Assembly (NCBI GenBank): GCA_043842855.1
Contig: JBBPJF010000003.1
Coordinates: 62,001-126,000 of the forward strand
DNA length: 64,000 nucleotides
Direction of reading: 5' to 3'
Origin: QFNR01 sp043842855
GTDB lineage: Bacteria > Pseudomonadota > Gammaproteobacteria > Burkholderiales > Neisseriaceae
Shown: piece after piece, positions 33,298 through 41,508 of the stretch
How the letters are laid out: the number at the start of each line of letters is the position of its first letter
Position numbering within the stretch: position 1 is the first letter of the stretch
Position numbers and translations under genes: made by a program
The notes under the pieces: model-generated
What the model saw: the letters and a program-made list of their open reading frames with translations, nothing else
Told to the model about the DNA's origin: nothing
Database searches by the model: none

Positions 33298-34578
33298 ATG
33301 GATATAAAAAAGAAGAAACTTAAAAAATATAAAGAAAAGAAGAGAAAGAATGTACTCATCATTGGGGCTGGTGGCGTGGCGCACGTGGTGGCACATAAAT
33401 GTGCTCAAAATAATGATGTGTTAGGACAAATCAGTATTGCTTCTCGTCAAATTGAAAAATGTGAAGCTATTGTTAAGAGTGTGATAGAAAAAAATAGTTT
33501 TAAAATTCCGTCTAATATCCACTGCTATAGCCTGGATGCAATGAAAATTGATGAATTAGTCAAACTCATTGAAGAAACAAAATCAAAGATAGTCATTAAT
33601 GTAGGATCTTCCTTTGTTAATTTATACGTCTTACAAGCCTGCATTAAAACTGGTGCCTCATATATTGATACAGCGATCCATGAAAACCCCAATTTAGTTT
33701 GTGAAACCCCGCCCTGGTATGAAAATTATGAGTGGCAATGGCAAGAGGCCTGTGAAGAAAATGCCGTAACTGCTATTTTAGGTTGTGGCTTTGATCCGGG
33801 TGTAGTTAATGCCTATTCAGCTTTAGCTATCAACGATTATTTTGATGACGTGGAAAGCATCGATATCATTGACATTAATGCAGGTGAGCACCAACATTAC
33901 TTTGCCACTAATTTTGATCCAGAGATCAATTTTCGTGAATTTACTGGTACTGTTTGGACTTGGCAAAATAATGAATGGGTCAGTAATCGTATGTTTGAGA
34001 TTAAAATGTCTGAGAACTTTCCTGTTGTGGGTCAACAAGATGTCTATTTGACTGGACATGACGAAATCCACTCTATGTCACAAAAGTTAGATGTACCGAA
34101 CATTCGTTTTTGGATGGGGTTTAGCCCACACTATATTAATGTGTTCACAGTATTAAGAAACCTTGGCCTATTATCGGAAAAGACCGTTAAAACTGCTGAA
34201 GGACTTACTGTAGTACCACTAAAAGTAGTTAAAGCAGTCTTACCTGATCCAGCATCCCTCGCTCCTACTTACCAGGGAAAAACTTTAATCGGTTCACTCG
34301 TTAGAGGTAAAAAGGATAAAGAAAAAAAAGAAGTTTTTATCTACAATAGCTGCGATCATGAAGCAGTCTATACCGAATTAGGTAGTCAAGCCATTGCCTA
34401 CACTGCTGGTGTGCCCGCCGCTGCCGCTGCTATTCTAATTGCTACTAAAGTTTGGAAGGTAGGTAAAATGGTCAATGTAGAGGAACTAGACCCCAAACCT
34501 TTCATTAACTTGCTAGCTAAAATGGGGTTGCCTACCTATCTGCGAGAAAATGGTCAAGATGTCTTACTAAAGTTCTAG
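33298..34578 (+). CDS. Carboxynorspermidine synthase (saccharopine dehydrogenase family)
   Basis: Couples aspartate semialdehyde with putrescine or diaminopropane to carboxy(nor)spermidine using NADPH. 426 residues. It shows the Rossmann motif VLIIGAGGVAHVVAHKCAQN, ASRQIEKCEAIV, ILGCGFDPGVVNAYSALA, ATNFDPEINF, RFWMGFSPHYINVF, LPDPASLAPTYQGKT, FIYNSCDHEAVYTE and YTAGVPAAAAAIL, matching known CANSDH proteins. Odd: the start is MDIKKKKLKKYKEKKRK, a 17-residue leader with 11 Lys/Arg, absent from the Vibrio enzyme as I recall it. AGGA precedes the ATG and no later in-frame start fits. Confidence 0.93.
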   Translation: MDIKKKKLKKYKEKKRKNVLIIGAGGVAHVVAHKCAQNNDVLGQISIASRQIEKCEAIVKSVIEKNSFKIPSNIHCYSLDAMKIDELVKLIEETKSKIVINVGSSFVNLYVLQACIKTGASYIDTAIHENPNLVCETPPWYENYEWQWQEACEENAVTAILGCGFDPGVVNAYSALAINDYFDDVESIDIIDINAGEHQHYFATNFDPEINFREFTGTVWTWQNNEWVSNRMFEIKMSENFPVVGQQDVYLTGHDEIHSMSQKLDVPNIRFWMGFSPHYINVFTVLRNLGLLSEKTVKTAEGLTVVPLKVVKAVLPDPASLAPTYQGKTLIGSLVRGKKDKEKKEVFIYNSCDHEAVYTELGSQAIAYTAGVPAAAAAILIATKVWKVGKMVNVEELDPKPFINLLAKMGLPTYLRENGQDVLLKF

Positions 34579-35601
34579 TTAATATTTAGCCTTATAATCG
34601 CGGTGCCTGAGCAAACGAAGAAATTAGGAGCGAAAGCATTCCTGTGTAGAATGCTAGAGCGAGTTTAGTATATTTAGTGCTAGCTAAACCTAAAGAAGTA
34701 GCAGAATTCTCATCATAGAAGGCTTTGTGATGTGATATTCGGGGGAGCTAAATGTGTAGAGACTGGCATTGTTTTGCACTAAATTGATTCCAGCTTAGGA
34801 GCTTCTGCTATAGCAGTAGTCAATTAATGCAAAAAGATTACTGGCAATATTGAGCGAGCGTGACGCCTTGTTATTATCAAAAACTGAGCTAATCCAGTAA
34901 AATCTAGGCTAGAAAATTGGCTTGTGATTTACGAAAAACTTTCGCTAGGCATCCATATAAAGCTTATGTAGGAGCTGTATTCAAGTAGCCACCCTTTTCT
35001 AGAAACCAATAAGATGGCTATTGTAACCTGTGGCCTCATCTAGAGCATGTCCATTCAGGGGAGGAGCCATTAGGACTTATGCCCAAGTCCTACTACAAAA
35101 AATAGATGGTATAAAGAAATACATAGCTAGTTTTCTCAAGCAAGTCTTAGTTTGATCTCAAACACCCTATATACAAATTGAATTCTGTACAATCAGAAAT
35201 CAAAAAAACTCACCTACTGTTTTTCTTCCTCTCTTTTTCTTCAAAGCATTTAGAGTAAGTTTTTACCCCCTATCCGATAATTCCCGTTTTATTGGGCGTG
35301 ATTAAGTTTTCTGAACATTACTTTTAATATCTGCAATGCCGCAACACTCTGCTTTAATATAGTAAACTCACCCTGGCTATTTTGGAGCTTCTTTACTTTG
35401 GTACCCTTTTAAAAATTATTATTCAACTTTTTACCAATATTCTTATTAGCTTTATTATGCGCTTGCTCTGTACGCTTTAAATTAATTTAATCCTTTTCTT
35501 TCCCTCTAGCATAAGTAGAAAATAAAACGATAATACTTACTGCTGCCATATGCTTTTTATATTTTTATCCTTTAAGCTCTACAAATTTCCCCTAATAGAC
35601 A

Positions 35602-35632
35602 GGCGTAGGCCACTCCAAAAGCTCACTACGCC
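35602..35632. repeat. Inverted repeat GGCGTAG/CTACGCC
   Basis: GGCGTAG (35602-35608) is repeated inverted at 35626-35632 around a 17-base loop. No T-run follows. It may be a stem-loop or a remnant of a mobile-element end. Confidence 0.35.
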
Positions 35633-35666
35633 GGGTTGGGCCGTGGAAAGTCAAAGGAATATCCCA

Positions 35667-35696
35667 ATTGTTCTCAATGATTGACTTCAGAACAAT
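35667..35696. repeat. Inverted repeat ATTGTTCT/AGAACAAT
   Basis: Eight-base inverted repeat (35667-35674 and 35689-35696) around a 14-base loop in the gene-poor stretch. Function unknown. Nearby are the small palindromes GCGTACGC (35782-35789) and GGCATTGAATGCC (35803-35815). Confidence 0.35.
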
Positions 35697-35858
35697 AGAC
35701 CACAAATTTCTTTACTCAATCTCTCTTTTTACTACAGATCTGAGAACGATAAAAGCTAAGTTTTTAATTTCATATATATATGCGTACGCCTCTAAGATAG
35801 AGGGCATTGAATGCCAGTAGGACACTTACAATAATGGTAATAGCTTCGTACGACGATT

Positions 35859-36116
35859 TCATCGTTGCCCTTTTTGTAAAACTTGTAAAAATTCTTTTGG
35901 AAATGGCAGTTTCCCTTCTCTTTCCTCAGAGTATTTTGCGAATTTTATACATTTTTTGTCAACATAAGTATGAGGATCGTACAGATAAGCATCGTAGTAG
36001 GCCATGCACAGGTCTTTCATCCGGTAATATTCGGATTCACTTGTTTCCCACAATTCTTTTTTGACACAAGCAGCTAACAGGCTTACTATCCCAATAGCAA
36101 TAATTATTTTTTTCAT
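35859..36116 (-). CDS. Small putative lipoprotein, unknown function
   Basis: 85 residues. The N-terminus MKKIIIAIGIVSLLAAC is a textbook lipoprotein signal peptide with lipobox LLAAC, so the mature protein (about 69 residues) should be lipid-anchored through Cys17. The mature part is charged, Tyr-rich (SEYYRMKDLCMAYYDAYLY) and has two more cysteines that could form a disulfide. AAGGG lies at good distance from the ATG at 36116; the frame opens slightly upstream but that start lacks these signs. I do not recognise the family. The C..C spacing loosely recalls small plasmid entry-exclusion lipoproteins, but that is not enough for a call. Confidence 0.7.
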   Translation of the reverse strand: MKKIIIAIGIVSLLAACVKKELWETSESEYYRMKDLCMAYYDAYLYDPHTYVDKKCIKFAKYSEEREGKLPFPKEFLQVLQKGQR

Positions 36117-36376
36117 TTTAACCCTTAATATTTTCAATAATAAGTTAAATCTCTTTTAAGACCTATATTGAGCGTTGCTAAGAAAGAACCTTATCTAAAA
36201 AAATCTCCTACTATTCAAGCGCAAGAAAAGAACAAATTTTTTCTTATGAAACTAAGCTACGATAACGTCTGGGCCTTGATCATATCGTAATTTCTATTAA
36301 CCAGCCACTCTGGCGACACCCTAGGTAAAAGAGATCTCAGAATGATTTATTCATATCTATCTCAAAAGAGGGATAA

Positions 36377-36820
36377 TTATTTTAAATTTCGGCCGTACTG
36401 GTATAGTTTAGTTTCTATGCAGTTAGACACTAGAAAAATCTTTTCTAAAGAATAATCTTTAGCGTTCATTTTTTTTAAACAAGCTTTTTCAATTTTTTTA
36501 TACTCTGAGTTCAACAGTTTATTAATAGAATCTGACCTTTTAAGTTTAGTTAATTTTTGTTTAATATTGTCTTTCATACGTAGAACAAACTTGTCCGTAC
36601 AGTCTATAAGTGTAGAAAGCTCACCGTTACTATCCTCAATGCATTTTGATTCTTCTTCATTAGGTTGGTATTCTTTTGATTGGAGCTATAATTTCTCGGT
36701 ACAGCTTCTTGCTGTTAACTGGACGTTCAAATTCCTCTATGCCAGCGGATTTACTTGCATTTTTTTACAGGAAATCACTCAGATTGAAGCTGACACTAAG
36801 CGGATATATTTTGATTTCAT
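36377..36820 (-). pseudogene. Decayed lipoprotein-like gene with stop and two frameshifts
   Basis: A plausible original gene starts at the ATG at 36820 with MKSKYIRLVSASI, then meets TGA at 36779-36781 and goes on VISCKK, a signal peptide with lipobox-like end. At the seven-base homopolymer 36760-36766 a one-base shift is needed to continue (KSAGIEEFERPVNSKKLYRE). At the four-base run 36674-36677 the frame shifts again, into KEYQPNEEESKCIEDSNGEL and a Lys-rich tail ending KLYQYGRNLK at 36377. The last 66 codons remain open but have no ribosome-binding site. The family is not recognised. Confidence 0.45.
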
Positions 36821-36945
36821 ACAGACACCGGCTTTAAGCTAATTAACAATATCCCTTCACTATAAAAACTTCTTCTTAAAACTTCCTGACTTTTAGCCAG
36901 TAGTATTTACACCTACGATTACAGGGAAGAAAGTTAACTATGATT

Positions 36946-38361
36946 CTAGTAGTTTAGAGTAGATGAAATTAATGATTTAAGAGCTTCAGCTTTATTTTCT
37001 AGTATCTGAAAGCGCTGTTCTTTCTGTTCTATACTTTCCCATTCTGCAAAGGGATCTAAGGAAATTTTCTCTCCCAAAGCTTCCCTCATCGTGTCTGCAA
37101 ATTTAATAGGCAACGCTGTTTCTAAACAAATAAGTGGTAAACCATCGACATCCAATTGAAGTGCTACAAAGATACCATCTGCCGTATGTGGATCAACTAG
37201 GTAGTTATCTGTGTTATAAACTTGCCTTATAGTTTCAATCCTATCCTCATGACAACTATGCCCAGCTAAAAAACCAAATTCATTACGTAACTTAGATAGT
37301 GAGTTACTTAAATCTAACCGTTTTTCTAAATTTAAAGCTTCCCACAATTTTTTAACCGTAGGACCATCTTTATCCACTAAATCAAAAATGAGCCTTTCTA
37401 AGTTAGATGCTTTTGCGATATCCATAGAAGGGCTAGAAGTAGTGTATACCTCATTTGCTTTTCTAGGCATATAGATCCCTGAGTTAAAAAATGCTTCCAG
37501 TACGTTATTTTCATTGGTAGCAACTATCAGTTTTTCAATAGGAAGTCCCATCTGTTTTGCAACATGTCCAGCAAAGACATTGCCAAAATTACCTGAAGGA
37601 ACACAGAAACAAACTCTTTCTTCTACATTTCGCGTAACCGCGAAATAGGCTTTAAAATAATAAACTGTCTGCGCTAGAATTCGTCCCCAATTAATGGAAT
37701 TTACAGTGCCAATATGGTATTTACTCTTAAATGCAAGGTCAGCTTGGAGAGTTTTGATCAAATCTTGGCAGTCATCGAATACCCCTTTTACTGCAATATT
37801 ATGAATATTTTCTTCCAATACGCTATACATCTGAGCTCGCTGGAAAGGACTCATTTTGCCCCACGGAGAAAGCATAAATACCTGCAGATTTGATCTATTG
37901 CGCATAGCATATTCAGCAGCACTACCGGTATCCCCACTAGTCGCTCCCAAGATGGTTAATTTCTCCCCCCTTTGATTTAAGATATATTGCAGAACGTTAC
38001 CTAAAAATTGCATAGCTATATCTTTAAAAGCTAAAGTTGGCCCATTAGAGAGCTGTAAAAGCCATAAACCATTTTTAAGTAGCCGTACTGGAGTGATTTC
38101 TCTGGTTTTAAATAACTTAGCTGTATAGGTGTACTCAAGAAGCTTTTTTAAATCTTTCTGAGGTATATCCGCAACATAGAGTTTCATAATTTCAAAGGCC
38201 AAATCGGTATAGGCTAATGGCCTCAGTCTCTCCAACGCAACACTGTCGAGGCGAGGATATTTCTCTGGTACAACAAGCCCACCATCTGTACCCAACCCTA
38301 GGAGTAAAGCGTCACTAAAGCTTTGACCTTGCATCAGCCCTCGTGTACTAAAGTAATGCAT
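36946..38361 (-). CDS. thrC: Threonine synthase
   Basis: PLP enzyme that makes threonine from phosphohomoserine. 471 residues, the longer form found in many proteobacteria and fungi. It shows MHYFSTRGLMQGQSFSDALL, the PLP lysine in LSNGPTLAFKDIAMQFLGN, ILGATSGDTGSAAEYAM, VNSINWGRILAQTVYYF, VPSGNFGNVFAGHVAKQMG and DPHTADGIF. It stands alone; homoserine dehydrogenase and kinase genes are not in the window. Gene-poor sequence flanks its 3' side. Confidence 0.96.
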   Translation of the reverse strand: MHYFSTRGLMQGQSFSDALLLGLGTDGGLVVPEKYPRLDSVALERLRPLAYTDLAFEIMKLYVADIPQKDLKKLLEYTYTAKLFKTREITPVRLLKNGLWLLQLSNGPTLAFKDIAMQFLGNVLQYILNQRGEKLTILGATSGDTGSAAEYAMRNRSNLQVFMLSPWGKMSPFQRAQMYSVLEENIHNIAVKGVFDDCQDLIKTLQADLAFKSKYHIGTVNSINWGRILAQTVYYFKAYFAVTRNVEERVCFCVPSGNFGNVFAGHVAKQMGLPIEKLIVATNENNVLEAFFNSGIYMPRKANEVYTTSSPSMDIAKASNLERLIFDLVDKDGPTVKKLWEALNLEKRLDLSNSLSKLRNEFGFLAGHSCHEDRIETIRQVYNTDNYLVDPHTADGIFVALQLDVDGLPLICLETALPIKFADTMREALGEKISLDPFAEWESIEQKEQRFQILENKAEALKSLISSTLNY

Positions 38362-38563
38362 CTAGTTTGCCTTTCTATCACAAATGAATGTCAAATTTTA
38401 ATCACCCCTCCAACTATAAACTTACTATGAAAAAATAAGCACTTCACCTTAACACTATCCTTTTAGCTAAGGAAATACTATTCTGAATTATCCACCTAAA
38501 GATACTTATGTGAACTGCTATAAACTTGATCTGTCTCACCTCATCCTACACGACCTAGAAAAA

Positions 38564-38585
38564 AAGCCATCTTAAAAGATGGCTT
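38564..38585 (-). terminator. Rho-independent terminator after aceA
   Basis: AAGCCATCTT (38564-38573) pairs with AAGATGGCTT (38576-38585) around a 2-base loop; inner A-T pairs probably open. On the minus strand a T-run (complement of 38559-38565) follows. It lies 25 bases after the aceA stop. Confidence 0.88.
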
Positions 38586-38610
38586 CTTTCTAAGCTCCAA
38601 TTAGATCAGG

Positions 38611-39909
38611 CTAGTGGAATTGATCTTCCTCCGTTGATCCTTTCAATGCAGTTACACTAGACTCTCCACCTTGCACCACTGTAGTAACCTCATCAAAGTA
38701 ACCGGCACCTACTTCCTGCTGATGAGAAGCAAAGGTATAACCCGAAGAGCGAGCGGCAAACTCCGGCTCCTGCACCTTTTCCACGTATGCACTCATCCCA
38801 CGTTTAGCATAATCATGAGCCAAGTCAAACATGTTATACCACATACTATGAATACCTGCTAAAGTGATAAATTGATACTTATATCCCATAGCTCCTAGCT
38901 CTCTTTGAAATTTAGCGATCGTATCATCACTTAGATTTTTCTTCCAATTAAAGGAAGGAGAACAATTATAAGCTAGTAATCTATCTGGATACTCCTTGTG
39001 CAGAGCCTCCGCAAAAGCTTTTGCTTCTGCTAAGTCAGGTGTTGCTGTCTCACACCAAACTAAATCTGCATAAGGCGCATAGGCTAAACCTCGAGAAATG
39101 GCCTGATCAATCCCTGCTCTTACACGATAGAAGCCTTCTGAAGTTCTCTCTCCAGTCAAAAAGGGTTTATCGTTTTCATCAAAATCATGGGTCAATAGCC
39201 CAGCTGCATTAGCATCCGTACGAGCTAAAATAACTGTAGGAACACCTAGCACATCCGCAGCCAAGCGAGCAGCGGTTAATTTCTGGATAGCCTCCTGAGT
39301 TGGTACTAAAACCTTACCACCTAAATGACCACATTTCTTAGCAGAAGCCAGTTGGTCTTCAAAGTGCACCCCTGCAGCGCCTGCTCTGATTAAACTTTTC
39401 ATCAACTCAAAAGCATTCAATACCCCTCCGAAGCCGGCCTCAGCATCAGCCACAATAGGAGCAAAATAATCAATGTAACCCTCTTGCCCTTCTTCAATCC
39501 CTCTGGCGTGCTGGATCTCATCTGCACGTTGAAATGCATTATTAATGCGCTCTACTACTGTAGGAACAGAATCTACTGGGTATAGTGACTGGTCAGGAAA
39601 CATGGTGAAGTATGTATTATTATCTGCAGCAACTTGCCAACCTGACAAATAAATGGCTTTTAAACCTGCTTTAACTTGCTGAACTGCCTGCCCCCCTGTC
39701 AACGCTCCTAAACAATTAACAAAAGCTTCCTCATTAACTAATTTCCACAGCTTTTCAGCACCATTACGAGCCAAGGTATATTCTACCCTTACAGAACCAC
39801 GCAGACGCTCCACATCTTCTGCTGTATAGTTTCTTTTAATTCCCTTCCAGCGTGGGTTATTCTTCCAATCAACATTAATAGCTTCAATTCTTTTGTTACG
39901 ATCTGTCAT
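38611..39909 (-). CDS. aceA: Isocitrate lyase
   Basis: Splits isocitrate to glyoxylate and succinate in the glyoxylate bypass. 432 residues, the usual bacterial size. It shows the active-site SAKKCGHLGGKVLVPT with the catalytic Cys, IVADAEAGFGGVLNAFELMK, GVHFEDQLAS, VILARTDANAAGLL and YNCSPSFNWKKNL. AAGGTGAAGAC precedes the ATG. It is a single-gene unit with its own terminator. With aceK in the window it points to growth on acetate or fatty acids; malate synthase is not in the window. Confidence 0.98.
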   Translation of the reverse strand: MTDRNKRIEAINVDWKNNPRWKGIKRNYTAEDVERLRGSVRVEYTLARNGAEKLWKLVNEEAFVNCLGALTGGQAVQQVKAGLKAIYLSGWQVAADNNTYFTMFPDQSLYPVDSVPTVVERINNAFQRADEIQHARGIEEGQEGYIDYFAPIVADAEAGFGGVLNAFELMKSLIRAGAAGVHFEDQLASAKKCGHLGGKVLVPTQEAIQKLTAARLAADVLGVPTVILARTDANAAGLLTHDFDENDKPFLTGERTSEGFYRVRAGIDQAISRGLAYAPYADLVWCETATPDLAEAKAFAEALHKEYPDRLLAYNCSPSFNWKKNLSDDTIAKFQRELGAMGYKYQFITLAGIHSMWYNMFDLAHDYAKRGMSAYVEKVQEPEFAARSSGYTFASHQQEVGAGYFDEVTTVVQGGESSVTALKGSTEEDQFH

Positions 39910-40237
39910 GTCTTCACCTTATAAAAATATCGAGACTCAAGGAACCGAGGACTAAAAGAACCAGGCCTGAGCATCCCCTTGTCGACAATTCTAGCACAAT
40001 TTCCCACTTTTTCAGCTCAGGACATCGACTTCTGTTCTTCCAAACACACTGCTGCTGAGCATACGGCAACCCATCTCTAGTAATAAACAACAGAGAAAAG
40101 AACTACTGAGACTAGTAAACTCTCCCTACCCTAGTAACTATCATTTGATTAAACTTAAAAAACTGAACACCAGTCCAACCATGGGAGTCGGAAGGGCCCA
40201 TTGTTGACAATACGCATACGACAAGTCACTCACATCT
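39910..40237. other. Gap between aceA and hemY
   Basis: 328 bases without a gene. It holds the candidate aceA promoter; nothing else is clear. Confidence 0.5.
39988..40015 (-). promoter_or_regulatory. Candidate promoter of aceA
   Basis: On the minus strand CTGAAA (40015-40010), 16 bases and TAGAAT (39993-39988), with TG one base ahead of the -10 (extended -10). It lies about 80 bases ahead of the aceA start. Confidence 0.4.
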
Positions 40238-41467
40238 CTAATTATCCAAAACTTGTGTTCTTCTTTTACTTTGCTGGTGCACTAGATCAAAGGCTCTCGC
40301 TTTTGCCTCATGAGCTTTAATCTCCTCACCCTGCACTTGATACAGTTCTGATAGCGTGGTCCAACCTAATGCACTAGGATGAATAGACACACTGACTTCC
40401 AAGTAATTCCTTGCCTTCCCCCACAGTTGATCACGAAGTGCTAGTTGTCCCAAAAGTAATAACAAATCAGCATTTTCCCGATCCTTTTCTATCCAAGATT
40501 CTAGCAACTTAACTGTCTTACGTTGTTGTTTGATACTAACATGGGGCATACTCTTGGCTATTACACCTAATAACTCATTGCTTCGTTGTGTGGGATATTC
40601 TTTTAAACTCCAAGCAACCGCTTGTGTATAGCTACCTAATTCATAATACTTCCTCGCTACGCCTTCTACTATTCTTCGATCTCTTCTCTGTATCGCTGGC
40701 AAAGCATTCAAATACCTATCTAAAGCGTCTGATGAATCAATTTGACGCAAACTCATGCGGTAGCCCAGGGTGGCATATTTTTGATATTCTTGAACGGTTA
40801 GCGCCCCATTTTTCTTTAATTGTCCAATAGCTAATAATAGTTCATCTGCATTTTCTGTCTGTAACCCATAGGTTAACCTTAGCCGGGCTAGAGAAGTCAA
40901 GTGTTTTCCGCGCCCACCTGCTTTTGCACAATAGTCTCGAAATTCTAAGTACTTTTGCTCCTTCAGCGCACCTTCTGCACGTAGTAGATTAGGTAACAAT
41001 AAATGGGGAAGATCTTTTTCTCTAATTTGACCTAGATAGCTTTCTCTTTTATCGGCTTTTCCTATTTGGTTGGCACTCTCAGCACCCAAAATTAGAACTA
41101 CGGTTTTCAGCGCTCCTAAATACCTATTTTTTAGTAAAGTATCTACTTCTAGTAAGGTCGACTTGTGGCGACCTTCAAAAAAAGAAACTACAATTGACTG
41201 AAGCGAATTAACAAGCTTTTCTTTTTGTTTAAATCGGTAAACAGCACCCAGCCGACGCGGAAAACGCCATAGAAAAGAAAAAATCAGATATAAGAAATAG
41301 CAGAGTAATACTAGAACTATAACACTGTACAGAAGGCCCCTTAAACTAACTCGGTAAAGCATCGTTCCTTGTAGTAAGAAAACGCTCCCTTCTACATGGG
41401 ATAGACCATATACGCAGCCTATAGCTAATGCAAAAACCAACACTAACCAAAACAGGTACCTTAGCAT
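40238..41467 (-). CDS. hemY: HemY-type heme-locus membrane protein
   Basis: Inner-membrane protein of the proteobacterial heme locus, 409 residues. Two N-terminal membrane segments (MLRYLFWLVLVFALAIG and LLYSVIVLVLLCYFLYLIFS) precede a long TPR-rich helical region. Typical features are the short periplasmic segment with VFLLQGTMLYRVSL and repeat helices such as LGQLALRDQLWGKARNYLEV near the C-terminus. This HemY is not the oxygen-dependent protoporphyrinogen oxidase of the same name; its role is not settled. The ATG at 41467 has AGGGAG upstream; a start at 41494 is possible. It follows hemX. Confidence 0.88.
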   Translation of the reverse strand: MLRYLFWLVLVFALAIGCVYGLSHVEGSVFLLQGTMLYRVSLRGLLYSVIVLVLLCYFLYLIFSFLWRFPRRLGAVYRFKQKEKLVNSLQSIVVSFFEGRHKSTLLEVDTLLKNRYLGALKTVVLILGAESANQIGKADKRESYLGQIREKDLPHLLLPNLLRAEGALKEQKYLEFRDYCAKAGGRGKHLTSLARLRLTYGLQTENADELLLAIGQLKKNGALTVQEYQKYATLGYRMSLRQIDSSDALDRYLNALPAIQRRDRRIVEGVARKYYELGSYTQAVAWSLKEYPTQRSNELLGVIAKSMPHVSIKQQRKTVKLLESWIEKDRENADLLLLLGQLALRDQLWGKARNYLEVSVSIHPSALGWTTLSELYQVQGEEIKAHEAKARAFDLVHQQSKRRTQVLDN

Positions 41468-41508
41468 AACCCCTCCCTTTGCTGCTTCATACAACCGTCC
41501 TAGCTAGC

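Larger units (their letters stand above)
34579..35858. other. Gene-poor stretch with stop-rich frames
   Basis: About 1.28 kb in which I find no gene. Short open pieces exist (for example about 39 codons on plus near 35030-35155 and about 41 on minus near 35300-35420) but none has a start, ribosome-binding site or family match. Several inverted repeats lie at its right end. It looks like decayed or non-coding sequence next to a clear pseudogene. Confidence 0.5.

Noticed and set aside
35030..35155. Possible transposase fragment on the plus strand
   Set aside because: A 39-codon open piece has no catalytic motif, and no terminal repeats or target duplication were found.
35215..35520. Possible decayed gene on the minus strand
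   Set aside because: Open pieces of about 23 and 41 codons are separated by stops and show no start, ribosome-binding site or known motif; chance cannot be excluded.
35807..36064. Plus-strand open frame of 85 residues
   Set aside because: It lies opposite the small lipoprotein gene, which has a lipobox and a ribosome-binding site; the plus frame has neither.
36567..36842. Plus-strand open frame of 91 residues
   Set aside because: It covers the antisense of the rebuilt lipoprotein-like pseudogene and has no family match or ribosome-binding site.
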